A stretch of 64,000 nucleotides of DNA from Chthoniobacterales bacterium. GTDB taxonomy: Bacteria > Verrucomicrobiota > Verrucomicrobiia > Chthoniobacterales > DASVRZ01. Shown piece after piece: positions 49,918-59,149 of this stretch (position 1 is its first letter; each line of letters begins with the position of its first letter). The stretch is from positions 50,570-114,569 of the forward strand of contig JBDSQB010000012.1 of NCBI GenBank assembly GCA_039930045.1. The letters are read 5' to 3'. Position numbers and translations under genes: made by a program. A model generated the notes under the pieces. That model was given only the letters and a program-made list of their open reading frames with translations, searched no databases and had not been told where the DNA came from.

Positions 49918-52900
49918 TTAAACAGCCCTTCTTCTACGCTGCACGAACCACAACAAGCCCGCACCCATTCCGATCATTGCATAGGTGCCTGGCTCGGGCA
50001 CTGCGGTGACAGCTAATACGCCGTTTGCATCTGTGAAGGTGTAATTCGCTGCTCCATCACTCCCGGTCCAAACGCCACCTGAGTTAGACAGAAAGGTTCC
50101 GCTCACAGCGACCGAGCTGAAATCGGTCGTATTGGAGAATGTTCCAGCTGTGAATAGATTGTAACTACCCGTCTGGGTTAGATTGTAACCTCCAAAACTG
50201 GTCAGGGTAAGAGTGCCACCATAGTTCAAGATGCCGCTGGTATTGATGACATCGAACGTTGTTCCAGCCGTAGTCCCACCAATTTCCAAGGTTGTCGCTG
50301 CTGTGCTGGCTAGAGTGAAGTTTCCGGTCACGTTAAGGGCTCCAGGGCTAAAGCCCGGTGCCACATTGCCCGTAGCCGTAATGGTTTTCCCGGCACCAAT
50401 GATCATCGTTCCGCTTCCCGAGATGTTCGCCTCTGAAAAGCTCGCTTTTGCGGATACATCTAGAATGCCGGTTGTGCCACCACTAACACCCAGGATAAGT
50501 GTGTTGCTAATGGCGCCTGTGGCCCCCACGGCGAGCGTTCCGTTTTGAACACTGGTCGTTCCCGTATAAGTATTGGCCCCGGAGACATTCCAAGTGCCTG
50601 TGCCGGTCTTGAGCAAAGAGGTGACGTTGCTGCCGGAGCCGTTATTAATGGTGCCGCTAAGAGTGCCCGCCGCAGTGCCTGTTCCTGTCCCGGTCAAGGT
50701 CAGCGCCTGTGTGCCGCTGCTGCCCGACGCCGTCATGGCACCGCTGAACGTCACTCCGCCAGTTGAGGTGCCGGAGGCATCAAAGCCGCCGCCGTTGGTC
50801 GTCAGCGTATATTGGCGAATCGTGCTCACCGCCGTGGCCCCCGTGTATTGCAAAAGTCCCCCGTCTAATACCAAGTCTCCGGCGAAGGCGATCGTGCCGC
50901 CCCTGCCAAAGGAACTATTGGCGTTAGTCCCCGCAAAGGTTGTGGCATTGACGACGCCAGCCTTGATTGTGAATGGGCCTGAAAAACTATTGGCCGCAGT
51001 GAGGAACAAAGTTCCAGCTCCGGTTTTCGTTAAGCCAAAACCGCTGCCAGCAATGATTCCCGAGATCGTGGCGTCATTGCCGTTGGTATCAATCGTATTA
51101 CCCGCGCCAATCAAGGTTACCCCTCGATTGGCGGAAAGACTGATGTTGTTTGCCCCGAATTGCAGCGTGCCTCCCGCCATGGTCAACTGGTCGGCCACCA
51201 GAGCCCCTGGAGTCGCTCCCAAGCTGGTTTCAGCCGCGATGTTGGTGATACCTTGGTTTAAATAGGTCTTGCCCGTGTAGGTGTTGGATGTGTTGGACAA
51301 AGTTAACAGTCCCGCACCGGATTTGACGAATGTGACTACATTCGCTCCGTTGTCAGCAATCGTCGAGCCGATGGTCAACCCATTGGCCGTGTTGTTCTGG
51401 AAAACCATTAAGGTTTTGTTGGTCGCGCCTGCAGTCAGTGTTCCGCCAGTGATGGTGGTTAGATTGTTGCCCACCGCTGGTGTCACCAAGACTCCTCCCT
51501 GCGTCAGGGTTAAGGAACCGCCAGTGGCGTCGATTGTGCGAGCGTTGGCGGTGTTGAAGCGTAATGTGGAAGCCGAAAGAGTCGTTCCTGCCACGTTGGT
51601 AACGACGTCAGTGTTTCCTGCGACTGTTGACCCTGTGCTGTTAGTATAAGTTGAAGTCGTCGTCGAGAGCCCTACGATGTTCAAATTAGATGAGTCCTTG
51701 GCAGCCCAATCATCGCCCCCGACCACGCCAACAACTCCGGCGGTGGTGGTAAACAAAGTATTTGCACTTCCGGTCGTAGTGCTCAAGACGCCCCCCGCGC
51801 CCAACGCCAGAGTGCTGCCCGCATTTCGCGTAAGTCCTGCCGCGACAATCTTGCCGGTGCTGCCACCGGTTCGATTGATGGCATTGGCACCCGCATTCAA
51901 CGTCCAGTTATTGACAGTTTCTGTCGTACTTCCCCCATTCAGGTTGAGAATGACTGATCCACCGAGGGTAAGGTTGCCGCCGGTGGCCGTGCCGCTGATT
52001 TTAGTCCCGGCATTGCCGGTGTAGTCAAGGTTGACCGTCCCACTGTTAAAGGACGTAGTGCCGGTATAGGTATTTGCCCCAGCCATGGTGAGGATACCGG
52101 TGCTGGACCAGCCAAGCGAGGAAGTGCCCGCGCCGTTTTGGGCTGTTCCCAGAAACGAGACATTGCCGGCACCGTTAAAGGTTGTTCCGGTCCCAGTCGT
52201 TGTCGAGAGAGTCAGAGATGAGCCAAAGACCAGTGTATTGCCGGCACCATAAATCCCGACACCGGCGTTGCCCGCCGTGTTGGAGGCTGCGCCATCAAAC
52301 CTAAAGGTCGATCCGGCGCCGAGAAGCAGATTATTAAAAACTCCGCTGTAGCTCAGCGTGCCCGCGCCGAAATTGATGTCGCCATTGCCGCCTGTGTCTC
52401 TTGCAGCACCAAAGATGGCCGTCGTAAGTACGATCGGAGCGTTATTCGTCTCTATTAGTGCACTTCCGGAGCCGTTGAGGACCGTCGCTGCTGAGAAGGA
52501 TGCGCCGATGGTTAACGGTCCCGCCCCGAGAGCTGTCGTCGATCGGATATCCAACGTGCTATTACCAGCCACATACAATCCACCAGTGGCAGCCGTCTGG
52601 TTGCCGGAAATGACAAGATTACCAGTTGTGGTAACAAGTGAGCCATTTACACCATTTGTCGTCCCGACCGAGGTCAGGCCGGTGTAAGTATTTGTTCCAC
52701 CGAATGTGACTACCGCCGTATTGGCAGTCGCATTACTAATCGTGACGCCGTTGGCTCCCGCACCGCCATTCGTAACTGCACCCGCGATGTTAATATTTCC
52801 GGTGCCAGAGAGCGTTGCCGTTGTGGTGGCCGCTCCGCTGTTAATCGTGAATGAACCCAAGGTGAGAGTGCCGCCCGCGCCATTGACAGTGGTCGTCTGG

Positions 52901-53364
52901 TTGGCATTGGAAGTATCCGTCAAGCCGTTGGTGATCGTTGTGCCACCTGCCGCTGAGACTGCGAATGTCGAGGAAGCGCTATTGGTCAGGCCACCCGTGT
53001 TATTGAAAGTCTGAAGGAAGTTACTGCTGTTCGTGATGCCAGCAGTCAGATTGAAAGTGTTGCCAGACTGGGTGTAGGCAGGTGCGGTCGCGGAAAAAGT
53101 GATGCCAGCAATGTTGAAACCACTATTTGTGAGAGTGTTCGTGAGCGAAGCGCCTTGAGTTCCGGCTGCGTTGAAAGTAATCGAATCGCCTGTAGCAAGG
53201 ACTGTCCCGCCATTCCAGTTTGCATTGGTCACCCAATCTGGAGGGGGGGTATTTCCCACCCAGGTCCGCGCTGCCGACTGGGCCGAATGGCTGAGGAGGA
53301 GTGTGGCAATCGATCCAGCGAGGATGGAAGGGAAACGGGCGGTGGAGAATAAGTTTTTGCTCAT
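49918..53364 (-). CDS. Giant autotransporter-repeat PEP-CTERM surface protein 1
   Basis: An ~1148-residue exported protein with signal peptide (FPSILAGSIATLLLSHSAQS) and a long series of autotransporter-associated beta-strand repeats, recognisable by recurring GANTYTG-T and TGTLT/NSGTV-type units, N-, T- and G-rich and nearly free of cysteine and lysine. It ends in a PEP-CTERM sorting tail (AVPEPGTYAMIGMGAGLLWFVQRRRRAV: PEP motif, helix, basic end). There is no translocator beta-barrel, so it is not a classical autotransporter; export by Sec and handling by an exosortase system are expected. I place the start at 53364 (MSKNLF). It forms its own unit between the 21-bp array and the terminator at 49863. 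Confidence 0.85.
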   Translation of the reverse strand: MSKNLFSTARFPSILAGSIATLLLSHSAQSAARTWVGNTPPPDWVTNANWNGGTVLATGDSITFNAAGTQGASLTNTLTNSGFNIAGITFSATAPAYTQSGNTFNLTAGITNSSNFLQTFNNTGGLTNSASSTFAVSAAGGTTITNGLTDTSNANQTTTVNGAGGTLTLGSFTINSGAATTTATLSGTGNINIAGAVTNGGAGANGVTISNATANTAVVTFGGTNTYTGLTSVGTTNGVNGSLVTTTGNLVISGNQTAATGGLYVAGNSTLDIRSTTALGAGPLTIGASFSAATVLNGSGSALIETNNAPIVLTTAIFGAARDTGGNGDINFGAGTLSYSGVFNNLLLGAGSTFRFDGAASNTAGNAGVGIYGAGNTLVFGSSLTLSTTTGTGTTFNGAGNVSFLGTAQNGAGTSSLGWSSTGILTMAGANTYTGTTSFNSGTVNLDYTGNAGTKISGTATGGNLTLGGSVILNLNGGSTTETVNNWTLNAGANAINRTGGSTGKIVAAGLTRNAGSTLALGAGGVLSTTTGSANTLFTTTAGVVGVVGGDDWAAKDSSNLNIVGLSTTTSTYTNSTGSTVAGNTDVVTNVAGTTLSASTLRFNTANARTIDATGGSLTLTQGGVLVTPAVGNNLTTITGGTLTAGATNKTLMVFQNNTANGLTIGSTIADNGANVVTFVKSGAGLLTLSNTSNTYTGKTYLNQGITNIAAETSLGATPGALVADQLTMAGGTLQFGANNISLSANRGVTLIGAGNTIDTNGNDATISGIIAGSGFGLTKTGAGTLFLTAANSFSGPFTIKAGVVNATTFAGTNANSSFGRGGTIAFAGDLVLDGGLLQYTGATAVSTIRQYTLTTNGGGFDASGTSTGGVTFSGAMTASGSSGTQALTLTGTGTGTAAGTLSGTINNGSGSNVTSLLKTGTGTWNVSGANTYTGTTSVQNGTLAVGATGAISNTLILGVSGGTTGILDVSAKASFSEANISGSGTMIIGAGKTITATGNVAPGFSPGALNVTGNFTLASTAATTLEIGGTTAGTTFDVINTSGILNYGGTLTLTSFGGYNLTQTGSYNLFTAGTFSNTTDFSSVAVSGTFLSNSGGVWTGSDGAANYTFTDANGVLAVTAVPEPGTYAMIGMGAGLLWFVQRRRRAV

Positions 53365-53441
53365 AGGGGAAGTAAAGAGAATCACAGCGACTGTCTCATG
53401 CGACATGCCTCAATGCCACGGCGATTCGTCGGCAGATTGTC

Positions 53442-53455
53442 CTAGTTATAGAATT
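53442..53455 (-). promoter_or_regulatory. CTATAACTAG promoter-like element of surface protein 1
   Basis: On the minus strand AATTCTATAACTAG, about 78 bp before the ATG at 53364. Same core as at 57876 with C in place of G at the seventh base. Confidence 0.5.
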
Positions 53456-53487
53456 GCCCAACTCCTCGAAAAATTTGCGACTTCCGA

Positions 53488-53739
53488 ATGGAACACGTTG
53501 TTGATCTAAAGGATCTCGGCCTTTCCCCAGCGGATTCCACGTTTGTTCCAACGGTATTAGTCCTTGGTCTGGCAGGACGAGGAGTTGTCCCAATGGGAAA
53601 AGCACTGGGAACGTTGGGACAAGTCGTTGGTGCGTCGGGACATGTCGTTGAAACGTCGGATCAAGAGCTGTTTCCGATGGAAAAGGCTCTTGAACCTGCG
53701 GGGGAAGTCATTGACCCGGCGGAACCCGCGCCGAGTCTG
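53488..53739 (+). repeat. Degenerate 21-bp tandem array (about 12 units)
   Basis: The 514-bp gap between the two giant surface genes contains about twelve 21-bp units in register. Examples begin ATGGGAAAAGCACTGGG (53593), TTGGGACAAGTCGTTGG (53614), TCGGGACATGTCGTTGA (53635) and ATGGAAAAGGCTCTTGA (53677). The loose consensus is N-Y-G-G-G-A-C-A-A-G-T-C-N-T-T-G followed by a 5-base variable end. The 21-bp period makes every frame a heptad repeat. In one frame a 102-codon stretch (TTG at 53564 to 53872) reads W/R-D-K-S-L-x-R heptads, but no conserved protein is recognised. The array lies upstream of the promoter-like element of surface protein 1. The rest of the gap (53740-53878) shows only a 12-bp palindrome TGAATCGATTCA at 53870-53881. 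Confidence 0.75.
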
Positions 53740-53878
53740 CTTCAGATTTCTCGATCTTTCATTGGGTCAGTTCCTCCACAGACCATATGCCAGAATCTCC
53801 AGGCTCGAACAAATGCTTCTCGATCACGATCAGGCCAAGGCGAAGTTGAAGCGCCGACTCATCGGAGTTTGAATCGAT

Positions 53879-56800
53879 TCAGGCGACGCGAAGGAGCGTT
53901 TTCAATTGCTTGCGTTGAGTCCAGCCCACAGCCGCCAGTGTTAGTGTGCCTGCGACCCATGTGGAAGGTTCAGGGACGGGGACAACCTCGGTGGAAATGA
54001 AACTGGTGCCAGTGCCGATCTGAGTGCTGCCGGAATCGCTAAAGAACTGGATGTGATCCAATTCGCTTTGGGTCAACGTGCTGGTAGTGAAGATGAGCTG
54101 ATCCGCTCCGCCTGCAGTAAGTATAGTACCGCTCCAGTTATAGATTTTCAGGATGGCGTTATCGTCCCAATTCCCGGTGAGCGCGCTGGCAAAAGTCAGA
54201 ATATCCTTACTTCCACTGGTGCCGAGGGTGCCGAAGTCGATGATCGAGTTGGCACTGAGGGTGAGTGCCCCAACCGATTCATTCAGCCCGGCAACACCGA
54301 TGGCGAGAGTGCCGCCCGACAAGGTGACGCCCGCCGAGTCTCCGATCTGGTTGCCCGTGTTGGCCAACAGTAGGGTGCCGCCGGAAATCGTCACACTGGT
54401 GGAGGTATTGATACGACCCGTGGAACCGGTGGTTAAGGTGCCCGCGCTGACCGTCGTTGCACCTGTGTAGGCGTTGGTCGCGCTAGTAAGGGCGAGCGTG
54501 CCGGTGCCGGCCTTGGTGATGCTGTTGGCGGTGGTGCCGTTAGAAATCGCGCCGCCAATTGTCAGCGTCGCCGAGCCATTAGTCGTGATCGTGCGGGTGG
54601 TTCCGGCAGTCGCGCCCAGGGAAGTCGCACCGGTGCCGAGATTCAAATTGTTCGCGCTGGTACCGCCCGCAGTGCTGAAGGCGAAATCGCCGTTGATCAC
54701 GAGGGTGGGATTGCTCGTTTCGGTCAAAGCCCCGCCACTCGTGTTATTCAAGGTGCCGCTAGTGATATCCAGTTTGCTGCCGTTTGCGTTCACCAATGCC
54801 CCGGCGCTCTTCAGGTTCAGCGTTCCGCCGTTCAGAAAGACTTGCCAGTTTGACGAGCCTGTTCCGAGGGTAACCGTGTTATTGAGAGTCAGCGAGCCGC
54901 TGGTTACCGTCGCAGCGAGAGTCCGACTGTTATTGGAAGAAACGACGCCGTTGATCGTCAGGTCGTTGTTGGTGGTGCTCGCCACAGTGATGTTTGCGTA
55001 TTGGTTGGACGCAGAATTACTCAACCCGCTCAAGATTACGTTTGCTCCGGTCAGATTAAAGGCAGTGGTATTTCCAAGGCCGAATCCGATGCTGCTGCTG
55101 AGCTGGAAAGCCGATGAGCCGAATTTCAGCGTGTCGCCGGTGGTGCTGGTGACATTGATGGTGGCATTGGTTGCGTTAGCATTGCCGGTCTGGCCATTCA
55201 GCGTGAGAGTGTGCCCATCCCCCGTCGGAGAGTTCAGGCTATTGACGAGGAAGTTATAGGTGCTCGTGCCAGAAAAAGCATTAAGACTCAAAGGCGTGAA
55301 CGTGGTGTCCGCATCCGCCTTCAGGCTCATCGTCGCGCCACTGGTGAAGGTGATCGCCGAGCCAGTGCTCATCGCCGCCGCGCCGTTATACTGCACGGTG
55401 CCGGAAGAGATTGTCGTGCTGCCGGTCTGAGTGTTCGTACCAGCCAGCGTCAGGGTTCCGGTGCCTTGATATGTTAATGAACCGGACACGGTCGGGCCAT
55501 TCTGGACGTTACCGAGGATACTGACGTTGGCGGTGCCGCCGATGGCGGTTCCTGAGTTGGCATTCGCACTCGACTGGACCGTGAAGGTTGAGCCGCCAAA
55601 AATCAGCGTATTGCCAGGGCCATTGATAGTTAAGCCCGCATTGCCGGCGGTATTGGTGAAGGCACCGTTAAATTTGAAGGTCGATCCTGTGCCAAGGAGG
55701 GTCTCGGTATAAACACCGCTCGTCGTGACCGCACCCGCGCCGAAGGTGATGTCGCCATTGCCACCCGTATTCGCCGCCGCGCCGAAGGTGCCATAGCCAA
55801 GAGTAATGGGAGTCGCGTTCGCAAGCGTCAGCGCAGCTCCGGTGCTGTTGAGAATCGTGGCACCGGTGGTGTTCTGGTTAGAGGCGCTAAGGGTAAGGGC
55901 GCCGCTGCCGAGGGCCGTGGTCGATAGCAAGTCGAGGATGCCGGCCGCCACGAATATGCCCGCCGTGCCAGCCGTGTTGTTGCCAGAGAGTGCGAGGGTG
56001 CCCGTGCCTGCCTTGGTCAAAGTAAAGCCACTAATGCTGCCGCCCAAGGTCAGAGTATTAGCGGTAACTGTAACGGTGCGGTTGGCGTTAAGAGTTACCG
56101 CGCCAGTGCCCAAGTCCAGGCTATTGGTTCCGGTGAAGGTAAAGTCGCCGTTCCAGCTTTGCGCGTTATTGGTACCCAGAGCGATTCCTGCTACCGAGGA
56201 GTTGATGGTGCCACCCGCAATTGTGAAGTTGCCTGTGCCGATGGCAGAGGAGGTGGTCGTACCCGTCGCTCCGTTGTCGATGTTCAACGTCCCTCCGTTC
56301 AAGGTCGTACCGCCACTGTAAATGTTCGCACCAGAGAGGGTGAGCACGCCAGCACTTGGTCCCCCGTATGTAACCGAACCCGCCGCGCCTCCGTTGGCGA
56401 TGACTGCCGAGATGGTGGTGGCCCGTGTATTAGCCGTGATGACTAATTCGTTGTTGGAGCCGATGATGATGCCACCGGTCGAAGGCCCACCGGAAATGGT
56501 CAGCGTGCCAGCGCCAGCATTCATCAATCCATTGAGCGTGAGAGTATTTCCCGCCCCGATAGCCGTGGTCGTGTTCCCACCTGTAGAGTAGCGCAAGGTG
56601 TTGGCGGTCAGATTTGAAGACGTGGTGGCGGCCGCGCTGTATTCAAAGTTGCCCGTAGCGCTGGTGACGTTGGCCAAGGTTCCTGCCGTCGCCGTGGTTC
56701 CGGTGAGGCCAGTGATGTTAGTGGCCGCACCTGCGGTGGAACCAACCGCATACTTCAAGCTGGTGCCGGTGCCAAACGAAGCCCAAGGCCCGATGATGCT

Positions 56801-57817
56801 GTTGACGTTAGTGGATGTGGTGGTAATTGCACCAGTAGCGGTTCCGAAGTTGACTGCGGCACCGGCTACGGAGCGCCCAATCGCACCCAAGGTCAGAGTG
56901 TCGGTGCCAACAGTGTTGTTAACCGTCGATCCGCCCGAGTTTAATGTAAGTCCCGCGACCGTTTGTGAGTTAGTGCCCGCTTTGCTGTAAGAGAATGTGC
57001 CGCCGCCCATGGTGAGGGAACTGCTGGAACTCAGAGAGCCAGTCAACGTCAGTGTGCCCGCATTCACGGTCGTTGCGCCGGTATAGATGTTCGCGCCGGC
57101 CAAGGTAAGTGACGATGTACCGTTCTGAGTTACGCTCAAAACAGAGGTGCCCAGATTACCCGAAAGAGTTACCAGTCCTGTGCCCGTACCAACATTGCTA
57201 ATGCTGATGTTGTTGCCGCTCGCGCCGATGTTACCATTAGCGGTAATAGTCCCACTGCTGTTCGCGCGGAAACTCAACGTGCTGTCTGCGGAAGCGGTAA
57301 TGGTGCCGCCGAGGGTGATTGGCCCGGTGTTAGTAGCGCCAACGTCCGTGTTGGTCACCAGAACAAGGTTTGGATTGACAATGAGCGCGCCACTGCTGGA
57401 AGTAGAGATCACCGCTGTATTGGCATTTCCAAAGCCGTTGTTGGCCGCGCTGATTCCAGTGCCGTTCATCGTAAAGGCGTTTACACCACTCACAGCGATG
57501 GTCAGCGCGCCGGTGTTTGTCTGCTTGATGCCGCCCGTGATAATGTTCGTGTCGAGCGTCAGCGTGTCGAGCGGCAGAGTGGCCGTGGTAGTGTTATAGG
57601 TGAGGAAATCTCCAGCGATGCCAGTGTTCGACCAAGTGGCTGACGGGTTGGTGAAAGTCGCCGTGGTCCAGTTGTTCGTGGCTGCAGGGGTCAAAACATG
57701 GGTGGTATCAGCAGCCTCCGATGAATGACCAAGTGCGGCGGCAACGGCGAAAATCAATGCGGTTTTCGCGACAGGAGTGAAGCGATTGATGAGGGAAGCA
57801 GAGGATTTGAATTTCAT
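53879..57817 (-). CDS. Giant autotransporter-repeat PEP-CTERM surface protein 2
   Basis: A 1312-residue exported protein with signal peptide (INRFTPVAKTALIFAVAAALGHSSEA) and many autotransporter-associated beta-strand repeats (units such as GANIYTGATTVNAGTLTLTG, GTGTLTLAGTNTQTGSTTISSGTV). Composition is G, T, N, S and A-rich. The C-terminus VPVPEPSTWVAGTLTLAAVGWTQRKQLKTLL is a PEP-CTERM tail with the last helix interrupted and a basic end. It is a paralogue of surface protein 1, with repeats that differ in number. I chose the ATG at 57817 (MKFKSSAS) since the longer frame opens at 57862 without a signal peptide-like start. Probably a stalk-like cell-surface or released matrix protein. Confidence 0.85.
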   Translation of the reverse strand: MKFKSSASLINRFTPVAKTALIFAVAAALGHSSEAADTTHVLTPAATNNWTTATFTNPSATWSNTGIAGDFLTYNTTTATLPLDTLTLDTNIITGGIKQTNTGALTIAVSGVNAFTMNGTGISAANNGFGNANTAVISTSSSGALIVNPNLVLVTNTDVGATNTGPITLGGTITASADSTLSFRANSSGTITANGNIGASGNNISISNVGTGTGLVTLSGNLGTSVLSVTQNGTSSLTLAGANIYTGATTVNAGTLTLTGSLSSSSSLTMGGGTFSYSKAGTNSQTVAGLTLNSGGSTVNNTVGTDTLTLGAIGRSVAGAAVNFGTATGAITTTSTNVNSIIGPWASFGTGTSLKYAVGSTAGAATNITGLTGTTATAGTLANVTSATGNFEYSAAATTSSNLTANTLRYSTGGNTTTAIGAGNTLTLNGLMNAGAGTLTISGGPSTGGIIIGSNNELVITANTRATTISAVIANGGAAGSVTYGGPSAGVLTLSGANIYSGGTTLNGGTLNIDNGATGTTTSSAIGTGNFTIAGGTINSSVAGIALGTNNAQSWNGDFTFTGTNSLDLGTGAVTLNANRTVTVTANTLTLGGSISGFTLTKAGTGTLALSGNNTAGTAGIFVAAGILDLLSTTALGSGALTLSASNQNTTGATILNSTGAALTLANATPITLGYGTFGAAANTGGNGDITFGAGAVTTSGVYTETLLGTGSTFKFNGAFTNTAGNAGLTINGPGNTLIFGGSTFTVQSSANANSGTAIGGTANVSILGNVQNGPTVSGSLTYQGTGTLTLAGTNTQTGSTTISSGTVQYNGAAAMSTGSAITFTSGATMSLKADADTTFTPLSLNAFSGTSTYNFLVNSLNSPTGDGHTLTLNGQTGNANATNATINVTSTTGDTLKFGSSAFQLSSSIGFGLGNTTAFNLTGANVILSGLSNSASNQYANITVASTTNNDLTINGVVSSNNSRTLAATVTSGSLTLNNTVTLGTGSSNWQVFLNGGTLNLKSAGALVNANGSKLDITSGTLNNTSGGALTETSNPTLVINGDFAFSTAGGTSANNLNLGTGATSLGATAGTTRTITTNGSATLTIGGAISNGTTANSITKAGTGTLALTSATNAYTGATTVSAGTLTTGSTGRINTSTSVTISGGTLLLANTGNQIGDSAGVTLSGGTLAIGVAGLNESVGALTLSANSIIDFGTLGTSGSKDILTFASALTGNWDDNAILKIYNWSGTILTAGGADQLIFTTSTLTQSELDHIQFFSDSGSTQIGTGTSFISTEVVPVPEPSTWVAGTLTLAAVGWTQRKQLKTLLRVA

Positions 57818-57875
57818 AGAGGGATCAGGTCCGCAGAATCCCACCGACTGCGAAACACACAATGTAACTGTAATT

Positions 57876-57889
57876 CTAGTTATAGCACG
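57876..57889 (-). promoter_or_regulatory. CTATAACTAG promoter-like element of surface protein 2
   Basis: On the minus strand CGTGCTATAACTAG (TGC-TATAAC, extended -10 type), about 60 bp before the ATG at 57817. Confidence 0.5.
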
Positions 57890-58090
57890 CCAAGGACATT
57901 TATTGCGCCTCCGGTCCTATAATGAGAATCACGCGGACCTAGCCGAGAGCAGCAAGCGCAGCTACCAATGCCAGACAATGCATGCACGATTTTTTTCCGA
58001 AAAGAGTGCGACTCGTCCCACTACGATAAATTCATTTCGTTTACAGTGGGTAGTCGGACCTACACGGATACTTTGGCAAGCTGGAGTTTG

Positions 58091-59098
58091 ATGTCTCGCC
58101 ACGATAGTAAGCCTCGCGTGCTCGTCGCGATAACGGAAGAGCGCAGGCAGGGGTTTCTTCCCAACGATCTGCTGAACCGACTGAACGATCTGGTGGAGGA
58201 TGTGCGCATGTACGATCCGGAATTGCGCTATGATAATTGGGAAAAAGAACTCGCCGACTATGAACCGGGAGTGATTGTTTCCGGTTGGGGAACACCTCGC
58301 ATTCCCGTGTGGCCGCAGCCCAAGCTGGATTATGTCTGCCATCTAACAGGGGAGGTTCGGAATACGATTCCCAGGGAACTCATCGAGCGCGGTCTGATGG
58401 TGACCAATTGGGGGACTTCCATTAGTCGGACGGTTGCCGAATGCACTCTGATGCTGACCCTCTGCGCCTTGAGACGAGTGACGCAGTTTGCCCTCGGCAT
58501 GCATGTGGAAAAGCAGTGGAAAACCACCGATTCGGCAGCCAGTCTGTTTGGACGACGCATCGGCATCCATGGCTTTGGAAATATCGCCAGGGAGTATGTC
58601 AAGCTGGCCAAACCCTTTGGCTGCTCCGTTTCCAGCTACGATCCGTATGTGAGTGACTCGGTTCTCCGCCAGCATGGAGTCCAGCGGTGCAACTCGCTCG
58701 AGGAGCTATTTTCCACTTCGCAGATTATCATCGAACTCGCAGCTAATACGGAGGAAACCCGTCGCAGTGTAACGGGCGAGCTTCTCCGAATGCTGCCTCC
58801 CGATGGCGTCTTTGTAAACACGGGCCGCTCCGCTGTGGTGGATACCGAGGCACTCGTTGAGATCGCTCGCGAAGGCAATCTGCAGGTGGCACTCGATGTT
58901 TTTGACGAGGAGCCATTGAGTGCGGATAATCCATTGCGAGGCTTGCATAATGTGACGCTTCTGCCGCACATCGCAGGCCCCACAACAGATCGTCTGCGCG
59001 ATTGCGGAGAAGCTGCGGTCCGCAACATAACGAAGTATATCCACGGAGAACCTCTGGACGCGGTGATTACTCTGGATGTTTACGATCGGATCTCATAA
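58091..59098 (+). CDS. D-2-hydroxyacid dehydrogenase (phosphoglycerate dehydrogenase-like)
   Basis: A 335-residue NAD-dependent D-isomer-specific dehydrogenase. The nucleotide-binding fold shows IGIHGFGNIAREYVKL (G-x-G-x-x-x-A). The catalytic triad segments are visible: FVNTGRSAVVDTEAL with an Arg/Glu context upstream (IIELAANTEETR), and LLPHIAGPT carrying the active-site histidine. The frame continues upstream to 57968 but the first 41 codons look unlike the family; the ATG at 58091 (MSRHDSKPRVLV) is used. It begins a rightward pair with the GH1 gene (51 bp gap), so it may act on an acid derived from the degraded sugar. Confidence 0.87.
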   Translation: MSRHDSKPRVLVAITEERRQGFLPNDLLNRLNDLVEDVRMYDPELRYDNWEKELADYEPGVIVSGWGTPRIPVWPQPKLDYVCHLTGEVRNTIPRELIERGLMVTNWGTSISRTVAECTLMLTLCALRRVTQFALGMHVEKQWKTTDSAASLFGRRIGIHGFGNIAREYVKLAKPFGCSVSSYDPYVSDSVLRQHGVQRCNSLEELFSTSQIIIELAANTEETRRSVTGELLRMLPPDGVFVNTGRSAVVDTEALVEIAREGNLQVALDVFDEEPLSADNPLRGLHNVTLLPHIAGPTTDRLRDCGEAAVRNITKYIHGEPLDAVITLDVYDRIS

Positions 59099-59149
59099 AC
59101 CCTGAGCCATGAATCCTAAGAATCGACTCCAACTCCCCTCTTTTTTGCA

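Noticed and set aside
50231..53014. Series of valine/proline/alanine-rich plus-strand frames
   Set aside because: All are antisense to the repeat protein; the V-P-A pattern arises from the reverse complement of G-T-N-rich repeats. The same holds for 54053-57599.
53564..53872. 102-codon heptad-repeat frame as a gene
   Set aside because: Any 21-bp period gives heptads in all frames; the start is TTG, no ribosome site is visible and no homologue is recognised. Kept as part of the repeat finding only.
57968..58090. 41-codon N-terminal extension of the dehydrogenase
   Set aside because: The extension does not resemble the family, and the ATG at 58091 gives the normal start of the N-terminal domain.
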